DNA of 64,000 nucleotides. Source: Microbacterium sp. K24. Its GTDB lineage: Bacteria > Actinomycetota > Actinomycetes > Actinomycetales > Microbacteriaceae. Each line of letters starts with the position of its first letter. Position 1 is the stretch's first letter. The translations under genes were made by a program, and so were the position numbers. This document shows, piece after piece, positions 38,998 through 50,270 of this stretch. Location of the stretch: the NCBI RefSeq assembly GCF_004794465.1, contig NZ_SSDJ01000138.1:62001-126000 (forward strand). Direction: 5' to 3'. The notes below the pieces were generated by a model. The model was not told the origin of the DNA, made no database searches, and worked only from the letters and a program-made list of their open reading frames with translations.

Positions 38998-40416
38998 ATG
39001 ACGACGCCGCCGCTCGCGACCCTGTCCGCCGGCTCCGTCCGCGGAACACTCGACGACGGCATCCGCCGCTTCCTCGGGCTGCCCTATGCCGCAGCTCCGT
39101 TCGGTCCCGACCGCTTCCGCGCACCGCGACCGGCGACGGGGTGGGAAGGCGTGCGCGAGGCGACGGCTTTCGGTCCCACGGCGCCGCAGCTGCCCTACCC
39201 CGGCGCGATCGGCGAACTGCTCGGCTCCGTCCGCATCGAGGGCGACGACATCCTCACAGCCAACGTCTGGGCGCCGGAAGACGCCGTCGCCGCTCCCGTG
39301 CTGCTCTGGATCCACGGCGGGGCGCTCGAGCGCGGAACCGCAGCTCTCCCCCTCTATGACGGCACAGCCTTCGCGCGTGCCGGAATCGTCTTCGTCTCCA
39401 TCAACTACCGCCTGGGGTCGGAGGGGTTCTCGGTGCTCGACGGTGCGCCGCGCAATCTGGGGCTGCAGGATGCTGCCGCAGCTCTCGCCTGGGTCCATCG
39501 CGAGATCGCGGCTTTCGGCGGAGATGCCGGCCAGATCACGGTGATGGGCGAATCGGCCGGTGGAGCGATCGTCGCCGGCCTGCTGGCGCAGGACCGTTCC
39601 CGTGCGCTCATCGCGCGCGCGATCATCGAATCCGGACCACTCGAGGCGCAGCCGCCGCGCAAGGCGGGCCGCGTGTCGGTGCAGCTCGCGAAACGGCTCG
39701 GCATCCGACCCGAGCGCGATGCGTTCGCCGCCGTGTCGCCCGAGGCGCTGCTCGAGGCCCGACGACAGCATGCGGCGGGGTCCTCCCCGCTCGGCGGCGC
39801 GCCGGGGTTCCAGTTCGCGATCGACGCGGAGAGCCTGCCGCGCTCACCGCACGAGGTGCTGCCCGACATCGACACCCCCTTGCTCATCGGCAGCAACACC
39901 GACGAATACCGGCTGTGGTTCCCGCCTGCGGCCCTCGACGCGATCAGCGAGGTGAAGCTGCTCGCCGCCCGGCTGGCGTTGCGGATCCCCCGGGCGGCCG
40001 TCCGGTCGTACCGCGCGGAGTTCCCGACAGCCTCGACCGGCGAGGTGTTCGGTCAGCTCGCGACCGACGTGCTTCTGCGGGCACCCCTGACCCGCGTCGC
40101 CCGCGCACGGACCGCGCCGACGTACGTGTACGAGTTCGCCTGGCCGAGTCCCGTGCGCGACCTCCGAGCCGCGCATGCCCTCGAACTGGGATTCGTCTTC
40201 GACAGCCTCGACGATCCCGAGACGCAGCGCCTCGCCGGGACGGACGCGCCGCAGGCGCTCGCCGCGGAGATGCACGCAGCCTGGATCGCGTTCGTCAAGA
40301 CCGGCGACCCTGGGTGGCCGGCGTACGGCCCCGAGCGCCGCACGCGCCTCTTCGACACGACGAGCGAGACCGTGCCGCAGCGACGCACCACCGGACTGGA
40401 CCTTCTTCCCGCCTGA
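38998..40416 (+). CDS. Type-B carboxylesterase/lipase family protein
   Basis: A 472-residue alpha/beta hydrolase. The oxyanion loop IHGGALERG lies near residue 104 and the nucleophile serine in MGESAGG near residue 184. The acid and base residues are probably in SNTDEYRLW (near 300) and ALELGFVF with the preceding histidine (near 395). No signal peptide is seen. It stands alone on the plus strand between the hrcA and hemW genes, and its natural ester substrate is unknown. Confidence 0.88.
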   Translation: MTTPPLATLSAGSVRGTLDDGIRRFLGLPYAAAPFGPDRFRAPRPATGWEGVREATAFGPTAPQLPYPGAIGELLGSVRIEGDDILTANVWAPEDAVAAPVLLWIHGGALERGTAALPLYDGTAFARAGIVFVSINYRLGSEGFSVLDGAPRNLGLQDAAAALAWVHREIAAFGGDAGQITVMGESAGGAIVAGLLAQDRSRALIARAIIESGPLEAQPPRKAGRVSVQLAKRLGIRPERDAFAAVSPEALLEARRQHAAGSSPLGGAPGFQFAIDAESLPRSPHEVLPDIDTPLLIGSNTDEYRLWFPPAALDAISEVKLLAARLALRIPRAAVRSYRAEFPTASTGEVFGQLATDVLLRAPLTRVARARTAPTYVYEFAWPSPVRDLRAAHALELGFVFDSLDDPETQRLAGTDAPQALAAEMHAAWIAFVKTGDPGWPAYGPERRTRLFDTTSETVPQRRTTGLDLLPA

Positions 40417-40434
40417 CCGGGTGCGCGGCTCACG

Positions 40435-41670
40435 TCAGTCGGTCAGTTCACGCACGACCGCGTCGGCCAGCAGCCGTCCGCGCAGCGTCAGCTGGATGCG
40501 CCCCTTGACCGCGGCGACCGGATCGACCAGGCCGTCGGCGATGAGACCGGCCACCCGGGTGCGGTTCGCCGAGGGAACCTCATCGAGCGCGATGCCCTCG
40601 CGGATGCGGCTGAGCAGCAGGATGCGCTCCAGCAGCCGGGACTGCTCGTCGGGTCGCTCCGTCCCGGCGGCGGGAGACTCGGATGCCGCGAGCCGCTGCG
40701 CGTAGGCGGCAGGGTGCTTGACGTTCCACCACCGGAGCCCCGCGACGTGGCTGTGCGCTCCCGGACCGAAGCCCCACCAGTCGTTCCCGCGCCAGTACGC
40801 GAGGTTGTGCCGAGACCTGTTAACCTCCGCGCTCCGGCTGGAGGCAGCTCGCGACCAGTTGCTCACCTCGTACCACTCGAATCCGGCGGCGGCCAGCCGC
40901 GCATCCGCGAGCTCGTACATGTCGGCCTGGACGTCGTCGTCGGGCGTCGGCACCTCGCCGCGCCGGATCTGGCGGGCGAGCTTCGTGCCGTCCTCGATGA
41001 TCAGCGCATACGCCGAGATGTGGTCGGACTCGAGGTCGAGCGCCGCATCGAGCGATGTCTCCCAGTCCGTGAGCGACTCCCCGGGTGCGCCGTAGATGAG
41101 GTCGACGCTCACCGCGAGACCCGCGTCCTTCGCCGCGGCGACGGCTGTGCGCACGTTCTCCGGGTCGTGCGTGCGGTCGAGCGTGGCCAGCACGTGCGGC
41201 ACCGCGGACTGCATGCCGATCGAGAGCCGCGTGACGCCGGATGCGGCGAGAGTGCGCGCCACCGCGGGCGTCACCGTGTCGGGGTTGGCCTCCACGGTCA
41301 CCTCAGCGCCGTCGACCAGGCCGAAGGCGGATGCCGCGGCGTCCAGCATCCGTGCCAGGTCACCGGCCGGGAGCAGGGTCGGCGTCCCTCCGCCGAAGAA
41401 CACGGTGTCCATCGGACGCAGCGCCCCGGCCTCGCCGAGCACCCGCCGGGCGATCTCGATCTCGCCGATCAGCGTGGTGGCGTAGTCCTCCTGCTTCGCG
41501 CCCCGGAGTTCGCTCGACGTGTAGGTGTTGAAGTCGCAGTATCCGCAGCGGACACGACAGAACGGCACGTGCAGGTAGGCGGAGAACGGCACCGCCGGGT
41601 CGATCGGCAGGTCGTCGGGCAGTCTGCCGTCGGAGGGCGCAGGATCGCCCAGCGGGAGCGGGCCCGCCAT
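40435..41670 (-). CDS. hemW: HemW, radical-SAM haem chaperone
   Basis: Radical-SAM protein formerly called HemN-like coproporphyrinogen oxidase, now seen as a haem chaperone. The 411-residue protein has the iron-sulphur motif C38-x3-C42-x2-C45 (CRVRCGYCDF), the following FFGGGTPTLL, and a C-terminal HemN domain. The three-cysteine spacing lacks the fourth cysteine of true HemN. The ATG at 41670 is favoured because 25 extra upstream residues have no similarity. It lies 16 bases after the DUF1990 gene. Confidence 0.92.
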   Translation of the reverse strand: MAGPLPLGDPAPSDGRLPDDLPIDPAVPFSAYLHVPFCRVRCGYCDFNTYTSSELRGAKQEDYATTLIGEIEIARRVLGEAGALRPMDTVFFGGGTPTLLPAGDLARMLDAAASAFGLVDGAEVTVEANPDTVTPAVARTLAASGVTRLSIGMQSAVPHVLATLDRTHDPENVRTAVAAAKDAGLAVSVDLIYGAPGESLTDWETSLDAALDLESDHISAYALIIEDGTKLARQIRRGEVPTPDDDVQADMYELADARLAAAGFEWYEVSNWSRAASSRSAEVNRSRHNLAYWRGNDWWGFGPGAHSHVAGLRWWNVKHPAAYAQRLAASESPAAGTERPDEQSRLLERILLLSRIREGIALDEVPSANRTRVAGLIADGLVDPVAAVKGRIQLTLRGRLLADAVVRELTD

Positions 41671-41686
41671 CAGTGGTTTCTCGGCA

Positions 41687-42340
41687 TCAGACGGGCGTCG
41701 CGTAGAGCGGGGAGATCGCACGGAGGTAGCGGGCGAACAGTTCACGTCGGCGACGCTTCACCAGCGCCGGGACCGTTCGATAGAGAAGGGAGTTGGGCGC
41801 GTCGAAGGCGCGCACCGTGAACCACACCTCGTCGTTGTCCTCGCGCCATTCGACGTCGAAGGACTCCTCACCGCTGACGACCGAGCCGCCGACGGTGCCG
41901 AGCACGAAGCCGATGCGCCGCGTCTCTTCGGTGACCGAGATCACGCGGAGCTCGGAATCGGCGCGCATGCCGCCGATTCTACCTTTGAGGTGCAGGGTCA
42001 TCCCGGCGCCGACGAACGGCGTGCCCTCGGCGTCGTAACGAGGCTCGACGTCGCGCTTGCTGGGGGCGATGGGGTTGCCCTCGGCGTCGAAGCTCACGCC
42101 GGCGTAAGCAGGTCCCGGTGCGGGACGGAGGTCGTCGACCGAAAGACCGGCCGCACGCTGCGCGGTCCAGGAGAGCAGCGCCTCGCCGGCCGTCTGGAAA
42201 CGCTCGGCGCCGCTGCCGATCCGCCAGGATTCCTCGGCCGGAATGCTGCGCTCCGGCGGATACTGCATCAGATCGGGCGCGTGGGTCGCACCCACGGCCG
42301 CATAGTCCACCGTGTCGTCTCGGAAAGTCCCGCGCCGCAT
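41687..42340 (-). CDS. DUF1990 family protein
   Basis: A 217-residue protein of unknown function. The C-terminal two thirds match DUF1990, with VRAFDAPNSLLYRTVPALVK and GFVLGTVGGSVVSGEESF visible. The ATG at 42340 starts seven bases after a TAGGCT box, which fits a leaderless gene. It lies between lepA and hemW and may share the hemW transcript. Confidence 0.8.
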   Translation of the reverse strand: MRRGTFRDDTVDYAAVGATHAPDLMQYPPERSIPAEESWRIGSGAERFQTAGEALLSWTAQRAAGLSVDDLRPAPGPAYAGVSFDAEGNPIAPSKRDVEPRYDAEGTPFVGAGMTLHLKGRIGGMRADSELRVISVTEETRRIGFVLGTVGGSVVSGEESFDVEWREDNDEVWFTVRAFDAPNSLLYRTVPALVKRRRRELFARYLRAISPLYATPV

Positions 42341-42347
42341 GAGTTCC

Positions 42348-42353
42348 AGCCTA
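42348..42353 (-). promoter_or_regulatory. -10 box for leaderless DUF1990-hemW transcript
   Basis: TAGGCT on the minus strand ends seven bases before the ATG at 42340. Confidence 0.55.
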
Positions 42354-42398
42354 CTTGGGGTTGCCTGAGTGATCACCCCCCACGCGCCGGGGTGTGCC

Positions 42399-44252
<1,854 letters not shown>

Positions 44253-44261
44253 GTCCCGTCG

Positions 44262-44267
44262 ATTCTA
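44262..44267 (-). promoter_or_regulatory. -10 box for lepA
   Basis: TAGAAT on the minus strand is close to consensus and ends nine bases before the lepA ATG, implying a leader of zero to three bases. Confidence 0.55.
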
Positions 44268-44491
44268 CGGTGAGGCGACGCTAATGCCCGATTCGCGCGA
44301 TGTGCTGATATTCTGCCCAGGTTGCCCGGGAGCAATCCGTGACATCGGATCCCGTCAGCGATAGGACTCCGTCACACCCGCATGGCGTCGTCACATCGCG
44401 CGAAAGGGTAGATGGTGGTTGAATGACTACCCGGCTCAGCGTTGCGTCGGCAGATCCCGAGCGCGTCTGAAAAAGAGAAAGAATCATCACC
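44268..44491 (+). other. Intergenic control region upstream of peptide ABC operon
   Basis: The gap between lepA and the first permease gene has no coding signal. It contains a GGGTAG (44406-44411) / CTACCC (44427-44432) inverted repeat with a 15-base spacer and a short TTGC-N6-GCAA repeat (44322-44335). Either could be a regulator site; no promoter can be placed with confidence. Confidence 0.4.
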
Positions 44492-45475
44492 TTGATCAAG
44501 TATCTCGTGCGCCGTGCACTCGGCTGGCTGCTCATGATCGTGGTCGCGACCAACATCACGTACTTCCTGGCGTGGGGGTTCCTCGATCCGCGCAGCAACT
44601 ACGTGGGTCGACGTCCGCCGCTCACGGAAGACCAGATCGTCAATGTCCTCGCTCCGCGCAATCTGAGCGACACCGTCCCGCTGATCGAGCGGTGGTGGAC
44701 CTGGCTCACCGGCATCCTCCTTCGGTGGGATTGGGGGGTCAGCCCCACGGGCGGCTCGGTCAACGAGCAGGTCGCGTATCGGATGTGGGTCAGCGCAGAG
44801 CTCGTCCTGGGGGCGACCATCATCACCACGGTCCTGGGCATCGCCCTCGGCGTGTACACCGCCTCTCGTCAGTACAAGCTCGCCGACCGCATCGGTCAGG
44901 CCACGAGCATCATCACCCTGAACATCCCCATCGTCGTCGCGGCTTTCGCGATCGTGCTCCTCGCGATCGGCCTGAACAACGCGACCGGCGTCCGCATCTT
45001 CTACGTGACCGGGAACGCCAGCAGGGGGGTCGAGGGATTCTTCCCCGTCCTCATAGACATCTTGCAACACCTGACATTGCCGACGATATCGCTGGTGCTG
45101 GTCGGCTACGCCGGCATCCACTTCCTGCAGCGTTCGCTCCTCCTGGACAACATCGGCGCCGACTATGTGCGCACGGCTCGCGCCAAGGGCCTGACGAAGC
45201 AGCAGGCGATCCGCAAGCACGCGCTGCGCACGTCACTGATCCCCGTGGCGACGCAGGTGGCGTTCACGATCCCCGCCATCTTCACCGGCGCCGTGCTGAC
45301 GGAGACGATCTTCGCCTGGAACGGCATGGGCAAGTACTTCATCGACACCATCACGAAGAACGACATCCACGGCACCGTCGCGGTCGCCGCTTTCGGCGCT
45401 CTGCTCACGGCGATCGGCGCGATCCTCGCCGACATCGCCGTCGTGGTGCTCGATCCTCGAGTGAGAGTGAGCTGA
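44492..45475 (+). CDS. Peptide ABC transporter permease (DppB-like)
   Basis: A 327-residue inner-membrane permease with six helices. The EAA-loop signature lies at about residue 226 (ADYVRTARAKGLTK, followed by HALRTSLIPV). The first helix is preceded by KYLVRRALGWLL, typical of DppB. It starts at TTG 44492 with only a weak AGAAAG ribosome site, so translation may be modest. First gene of a five-subunit importer operon; compared with the second permease it belongs to the OppB/DppB type. Confidence 0.92.
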   Translation: MIKYLVRRALGWLLMIVVATNITYFLAWGFLDPRSNYVGRRPPLTEDQIVNVLAPRNLSDTVPLIERWWTWLTGILLRWDWGVSPTGGSVNEQVAYRMWVSAELVLGATIITTVLGIALGVYTASRQYKLADRIGQATSIITLNIPIVVAAFAIVLLAIGLNNATGVRIFYVTGNASRGVEGFFPVLIDILQHLTLPTISLVLVGYAGIHFLQRSLLLDNIGADYVRTARAKGLTKQQAIRKHALRTSLIPVATQVAFTIPAIFTGAVLTETIFAWNGMGKYFIDTITKNDIHGTVAVAAFGALLTAIGAILADIAVVVLDPRVRVS

Positions 45476-45476
45476 C

Positions 45477-46415
45477 ATGACCTCGGAAATGATCGACCCG
45501 ACCGTCGAAGCGTCTCTTGACGCTCCCGGCCCCGAGACGACTCGCGTCGCCACTCGCCGGCTGTCCAAATGGACGCTCTACTCGCGTCGCTACGCACGCA
45601 ACAAGGGGGCCGTCGCCGGACTGGTGATCTTCGCGCTCCTGGTCCTCTTCGCGATCATCGGTCCGCTGGTCGCGAGATACGACCACGTCGAACTCGACTT
45701 CCTCGCTCTCAGCCTCGGCCCGTCGTCGGAGCACTGGTTCGGTACGAACAACGCCGGCAACGACCTCTTCGCGCAGGTGGCCGTCGGTCTCCAGCGGTCT
45801 CTGATGATCGCCTTGACCGTCTCGATCGGCGTGACGATCGTCTCGGCGCTCGTCGGCACGGCGGCCGCGTACTTCGGCGGCTGGACCGAGCGGATCACCC
45901 TGCTGATCATCCACTTCATGATGGTCATCCCGTCGTTCCTCATCCTGGCGATGATCTCGAACAAGTCGGGCGGCGACTGGCGCATCATCGCGCTGATCAT
46001 GATCTTCGTGATCGGCTGGTATTTCCCTGCTCGCGTGATCTGGACCCTCGCCCTCTCCCTGCGAGAGCGTGAGTACGTCTCCGCCGCCCGGTACATGGGT
46101 GTCCGGGGCTTCACGATCGTGCTGCGGCACCTGCTGCCGAACATCGGCTCGCTCCTCGTGATCAACTTCACCCTCGGCGTCGTGAACGCCGTCGTCACCG
46201 AGACCGGACTGTCGTTCCTCGGCTTCGGCGTGAAGATCCCCGACGTGTCGCTCGGCGCCCTCATCGGAGCCGGGTCGAGCTCGCTGACGACCGCACCGTG
46301 GCTGTTCTACTTCCCGGCGGCGGCGCTCACGCTCCTCACCGTGTCGATGGCGCTGGTCGCCGACGGCCTGCGCGACGCCCTCGATCCCACCTCTGCGGCT
46401 GGAGGCCGAGCATGA
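45477..46415 (+). CDS. Peptide ABC transporter permease (DppC-like)
   Basis: A 312-residue permease with the N-terminal RRYARNKGAVAGLV helix typical of OppC/DppC and a GTNNAGNDLFAQV loop. The EAA-like loop is REREYVSAARYMGVRG near residue 195. Six helices are predicted. It starts one base after the previous stop. The next gene overlaps by four bases. Confidence 0.92.
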   Translation: MTSEMIDPTVEASLDAPGPETTRVATRRLSKWTLYSRRYARNKGAVAGLVIFALLVLFAIIGPLVARYDHVELDFLALSLGPSSEHWFGTNNAGNDLFAQVAVGLQRSLMIALTVSIGVTIVSALVGTAAAYFGGWTERITLLIIHFMMVIPSFLILAMISNKSGGDWRIIALIMIFVIGWYFPARVIWTLALSLREREYVSAARYMGVRGFTIVLRHLLPNIGSLLVINFTLGVVNAVVTETGLSFLGFGVKIPDVSLGALIGAGSSSLTTAPWLFYFPAAALTLLTVSMALVADGLRDALDPTSAAGGRA

Positions 46416-48340
46416 GCAACGTACTCTCCGTCCGCGATCTCGCCGTCAGCTTCGCCTCCGAGGCGGGGCGCGTCGACGCGGTGCGCGGCGTCTCCTTCGA
46501 TCTCGAGGCCGGCAAGACGCTCGGGATCGTCGGCGAGTCCGGCTCCGGCAAATCCGTCACCTCGCTGGCGATCATGGGGCTGCTCGACGAGAACGCCAAG
46601 GTCACCGGCTCGATCATGTACGAGGGCAAGGAGCTGCTCGGCATGAGCGACAAGCAGCTCTCCGTGATCCGAGGCAACGGCATGTCGATGGTCTTCCAGG
46701 ACCCGCTGACGTCTCTCACCCCCGTGTTCACCGTCGGGGACCAGCTCATCGAGGCGCTCACGGTGCACCGGAGCCTCTCGCGGAAGGACGCCTGGAATCG
46801 ATCGGTCGAGCTGTTGAAGCTCGTCGGCATCTCCGAGCCCGAACGGCGGATGAAGTCGTTCCCGCACGAGTTCTCCGGCGGAATGCGCCAGCGCGTCGTG
46901 ATCGCGATCGCCATGGCGAACGACCCCAAGCTCATCATCTGCGATGAGCCCACGACAGCGCTCGACGTGACGATCCAGGCGCAGATCCTCGACCTGATCG
47001 AGAAGGCGCAGCAGGAGACCGGCGCAGCGGTCATCATGATCACCCACGACATGGGTGTCGTCGCCCGCACGGCCGACGACGTGATGGTGATGTACGCCGG
47101 AAAGCCCGTCGAGCAGGCTCCTGTGCATGAGCTCTTCCACAAGACGCGTATGCCGTACTCGATCGGACTGCTGGGCGCGATCCCCCGCGTCGACAAGGCG
47201 GAGAAGGAACCTCTGATCCCGATCAAGGGCAATCCGCCGCTGCTGATCAACCTGCCGGATGCCTGCCCCTTCGCCGACCGGTGCCCCATCGTGATGGACG
47301 CCTGCCGCACGAAGGAGCCCGAGCTGCTGCCCGTGGCGACCGGTTCCGGCGACCTCCACCGCGCAGCCTGCATCCGGGCGAACGAGATAGAGGACGGCGG
47401 CCTCCTCGGTGGCATGCCCGTGTACCCCGTGCGCGAGTTGCCCGAGAGCCCGCTCGCCCGTGTTCCCCGCGAGGAACGCCCGATCACTCTCGAGGTCACG
47501 AACCTCACGAAGACGTTCCCGCTGCTCAAGGGCGCTTTCCTCAAGCGGAAGGTCGGCGAGGTGCACGCGATCAAGGGCATCAGCTTCGACGTCCGCGAAG
47601 GCGAGACGATGGCTATCGTCGGAGAGTCCGGCAGTGGCAAGACGACGACGCTGCTGCAGATCATGGACATGGTGAAACAGACCGACGGCGACATCGTCAT
47701 CGCCGGAACCAGCGTCAACGACATCCGCAGTCACAAGGTCGAGCGCGCGCTGCGCCGCGACATCCAGATCGTGTTCCAGGACCCCATGGGGGCCCTCGAT
47801 CCGCGCATGACGGTCGCCGACATCATCTCGGAGCCGCTGTTCGCGATCGGTACGTCGAAGGAGGAGGCTCACCGTCGCGTCGATGAGCTGATGGACCTCG
47901 TCGGTCTCAACCCGGCGCATAGCGACCGCTTCCCCCAGGCGTTCTCCGGTGGTCAGCGCCAGCGCATCGGCATCGCCCGTGCCCTGTCGACCAACCCGAA
48001 GATCGTCGTGCTGGACGAGCCCGTCTCGGCTCTGGACGTCTCGATCCAGGCGGGCGTGATCAACCTGCTCGACGAGCTCAAGGCGAAGCTGGGACTGTCG
48101 TACCTGTTCGTCGCCCATGACCTGTCCGTCGTCCGCCACATCGCCGACCGCGTGGCGGTGATGTACCTCGGCGACTTCGTCGAGCACGGCGACGTCGACG
48201 ACGTCTTCGAGAACCCGCAGCACCCCTACACGAAGGCGCTTCTGTCGGCCATTCCGGTGCCGGACCCGGACATCGAGCGCACGCGTCAGCGCGTCGTCTT
48301 CGATGCCGAGACCATGAGCACGCGCCCGGTGCCGGCCTGA
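46412..48340 (+). CDS. Fused dipeptide/oligopeptide ABC transporter ATPase (DppD-DppF)
   Basis: A 642-residue protein with two complete nucleotide-binding domains. Domain 1 has Walker A GESGSGKS near residue 39, signature FSGGMRQR near 153 and Walker B IICDEPTTALD. After it comes the oligo-HPY cysteine motif (CPFADRCPIVMDAC, near 285). Domain 2 has GESGSGKTT near 407, FSGGQRQRIG near 513 and VVLDEPVSALD. It replaces two separate ATPase subunits. GGAGG lies before the ATG, which overlaps the permease stop. Confidence 0.94.
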   Translation: MSNVLSVRDLAVSFASEAGRVDAVRGVSFDLEAGKTLGIVGESGSGKSVTSLAIMGLLDENAKVTGSIMYEGKELLGMSDKQLSVIRGNGMSMVFQDPLTSLTPVFTVGDQLIEALTVHRSLSRKDAWNRSVELLKLVGISEPERRMKSFPHEFSGGMRQRVVIAIAMANDPKLIICDEPTTALDVTIQAQILDLIEKAQQETGAAVIMITHDMGVVARTADDVMVMYAGKPVEQAPVHELFHKTRMPYSIGLLGAIPRVDKAEKEPLIPIKGNPPLLINLPDACPFADRCPIVMDACRTKEPELLPVATGSGDLHRAACIRANEIEDGGLLGGMPVYPVRELPESPLARVPREERPITLEVTNLTKTFPLLKGAFLKRKVGEVHAIKGISFDVREGETMAIVGESGSGKTTTLLQIMDMVKQTDGDIVIAGTSVNDIRSHKVERALRRDIQIVFQDPMGALDPRMTVADIISEPLFAIGTSKEEAHRRVDELMDLVGLNPAHSDRFPQAFSGGQRQRIGIARALSTNPKIVVLDEPVSALDVSIQAGVINLLDELKAKLGLSYLFVAHDLSVVRHIADRVAVMYLGDFVEHGDVDDVFENPQHPYTKALLSAIPVPDPDIERTRQRVVFDAETMSTRPVPA

Positions 48341-48376
48341 GCACGTGATGGAACCGGATGTCACGGAACACGGGTC

Positions 48377-48392
48377 ACCGTCCGATAACGGT
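48377..48392. promoter_or_regulatory. Inverted repeat upstream of substrate-binding protein gene
   Basis: ACCGT-N6-ACGGT is a perfect inverted repeat in the 140-base gap before the lipoprotein gene. It may be an operator for a separate promoter of that gene. Confidence 0.3.
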
Positions 48393-48457
48393 TAGGCAGT
48401 ATTCACTGTCGGCCGCTGTGGTTGGGAACAAGGCGAACTATTCTTCCCTTTATGAAT

Positions 48458-48469
48458 CGCCGAAAGGCG
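48458..48469 (+). promoter_or_regulatory. GAAA-loop hairpin before the ribosome site
   Basis: CGCC-GAAA-GGCG, a stable GNRA tetraloop hairpin, ends one base before the AAGGAG ribosome site of the substrate-binding protein gene. It could protect the downstream message or tune its translation. Confidence 0.35.
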
Positions 48470-48480
48470 GAAGGAGCACC

Positions 48481-50199
48481 ATGAAGAACAAGAAGTTGTT
48501 GGGGGCCCTCGCGATCAGCGGCGCCCTCGCACTCGCCCTCGCGGGTTGCGCGAGCGGCTCCGGGAACACCGGCGGCGGGGACAACGGCGGCGGCGAAGCG
48601 GTCGAGACCAAGGTGGCGGACTACAACCCGCAGCCCCGCGAGAACCTCCAGGAGGGCGGCGAGGTCAACTTCCCGATCAACGAGGTTCCCGAGCAGCTGA
48701 ACGCGTTCAACAGCGATGCCAGCGCCGACACCTCGCGCCTGTGGTCGTGGTACATGCCGCAGATCCTGCTCGTGGCCCCGGAAGGCGAGGTCACGAAGAA
48801 CGACGCCTACCTCGACGCCTACGAGATCGGCGAAGACGGCGGCAACACGACCCTCACCTTCACGTTCACCGAAGAAGCGCACTTCAACGACGGCACCGAC
48901 ATGGACTGGACTGCCATCGACGCCACCTGGAAGGCGAACAAGTCGTCCGAAGAGGGCTTCAACCCGAACTCGACCGACGGCTACAAGCAGATCGCCTCCG
49001 TCGAGCAGGGTGACACCCCGAAGACCGCCGTGGTCACGTTCGACGGCGAGTACGCGTGGCCGTCGACGCCGTTCCTCACCGGTGGTGTGCTGAACCCCGC
49101 CATCGCCGACCCGACCGTCTTCAACGAGGGCCTCATCGGCAACATGCACCCGGAGTGGGGTGCGGGGCCGTACACCGTCGACGAGTTCGACGTCAACGCG
49201 CAGTTCGTCTCCTTCAAGCCGAACCCCGAATGGTGGGGCAACGCCCCGCTGCTCGACAAGGTGACGTTCACGGGCATGGAGCCTGACGCCTCGCTCAACG
49301 CGTTCAAGAACGGCGAGATCGACATGGTCGGCGCCAACACGAACGATCGCCTCAAGCAGGTCCAGGATGTCGATGACACCGTCGTGCGCCGCGCACAGCA
49401 GACCGCGAAGACGGTTCTGATCGTCGACGCCGACAAGCCGCAGTTCTCCGACCTGAATGTCCGCAAGGCGTTCTTCCTCGGCGTCAACATCGATCAGCAG
49501 AAGCAGATCGCGTGGAACGGCCTCGGCTACGAAGAGGAGCCCTCCGGCTCGCTGAACCTCTACGGTTTCCAGGACGGCTACAAGGACTCGTTCAAGACCG
49601 CCGGTCTGAAGTACGACCCCGATGAGGCCAAGAAGCTCCTCGACGAGGCCGGCTGGACCGAGGGCGACGACGGCATCCGCGAGAAGGACGGCGAGAAGCT
49701 GTCCGTCGTCTACCCGATCTTCGGTGAGGACCCCACGACCGAGGCCCTCGCGAAGTCGATCCAGGCTCAGCAGAAGGAGATCGGCATCGACGTCAAGGTC
49801 GAGGTTCGCGCCTCGGCTGACTTCTCGAACGACTTCACGTCGAAGAACTGGGACATGTTCTCGCTCCGGTTCACGGATTCCGACCCGTTCGGCCCCGCGT
49901 ACTTCTGCCAGCTCTACTGCTCGGACAGCGGTCTGAACCTGTCGGCGACCGGCTCTGCCGAGATCGACAAGCAGATCGCCGACGAGGTCGAGTCGCAGCC
50001 GGACGCAGAGTCCTGGACCGCGGCGTCGATGGAGCTCGAGCCGAAGATCATCGAAGAGACCTGGGGCGTCATCCCGCTCTACAACGGTCCGTCGATCTAC
50101 GTGGTCAAGAAGGGCCTGGCGAACCTCACGCCGGAGCCGTATGTCGGTCTTGACCTCTTCGGAGTCACCCCGGTCGAGAACGTCGGCTGGGAGAAGTAA
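48481..50199 (+). CDS. Peptide ABC transporter substrate-binding lipoprotein
   Basis: A 572-residue family 5 solute-binding protein (DppA/OppA type). The signal peptide ends in lipobox LAGC (Cys23), followed by a Gly-rich linker. The mature chain has the three-domain pattern, including EEAHFNDGTDMDW near 140, GAGPYTVDEFD near 230 and NVRKAFFLGVN near 325. GGAG lies seven to eight bases before the ATG at 48481. The 140-base gap and hairpin upstream suggest extra expression compared with the transporter genes. Peptides are the likely substrate. Confidence 0.93.
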   Translation: MKNKKLLGALAISGALALALAGCASGSGNTGGGDNGGGEAVETKVADYNPQPRENLQEGGEVNFPINEVPEQLNAFNSDASADTSRLWSWYMPQILLVAPEGEVTKNDAYLDAYEIGEDGGNTTLTFTFTEEAHFNDGTDMDWTAIDATWKANKSSEEGFNPNSTDGYKQIASVEQGDTPKTAVVTFDGEYAWPSTPFLTGGVLNPAIADPTVFNEGLIGNMHPEWGAGPYTVDEFDVNAQFVSFKPNPEWWGNAPLLDKVTFTGMEPDASLNAFKNGEIDMVGANTNDRLKQVQDVDDTVVRRAQQTAKTVLIVDADKPQFSDLNVRKAFFLGVNIDQQKQIAWNGLGYEEEPSGSLNLYGFQDGYKDSFKTAGLKYDPDEAKKLLDEAGWTEGDDGIREKDGEKLSVVYPIFGEDPTTEALAKSIQAQQKEIGIDVKVEVRASADFSNDFTSKNWDMFSLRFTDSDPFGPAYFCQLYCSDSGLNLSATGSAEIDKQIADEVESQPDAESWTAASMELEPKIIEETWGVIPLYNGPSIYVVKKGLANLTPEPYVGLDLFGVTPVENVGWEK

Positions 50200-50220
50200 T
50201 TCCCTGACACATCGTGTCTG

Positions 50221-50253
50221 AGCGGGGTCGGTGGTTCATCCACCGGCCCCGCT
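50221..50253 (+). terminator. Intrinsic terminator of the ABC transporter operon
   Basis: A 14-bp stem with one G-T pair (50221-50234 with 50240-50253), loop TTCAT, is followed by TTCCTTA. It lies 21 bases after the substrate-binding protein stop. Confidence 0.8.
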
Positions 50254-50258
50254 TTCCT

Positions 50259-50264
50259 TATGCT
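50259..50264 (+). promoter_or_regulatory. -10 box for leaderless alpha/beta hydrolase gene
   Basis: TATGCT ends six bases before the GTG at 50271 and partly overlaps the terminator's downstream tract. Confidence 0.55.
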
Positions 50265-50270
50265 GAACGC

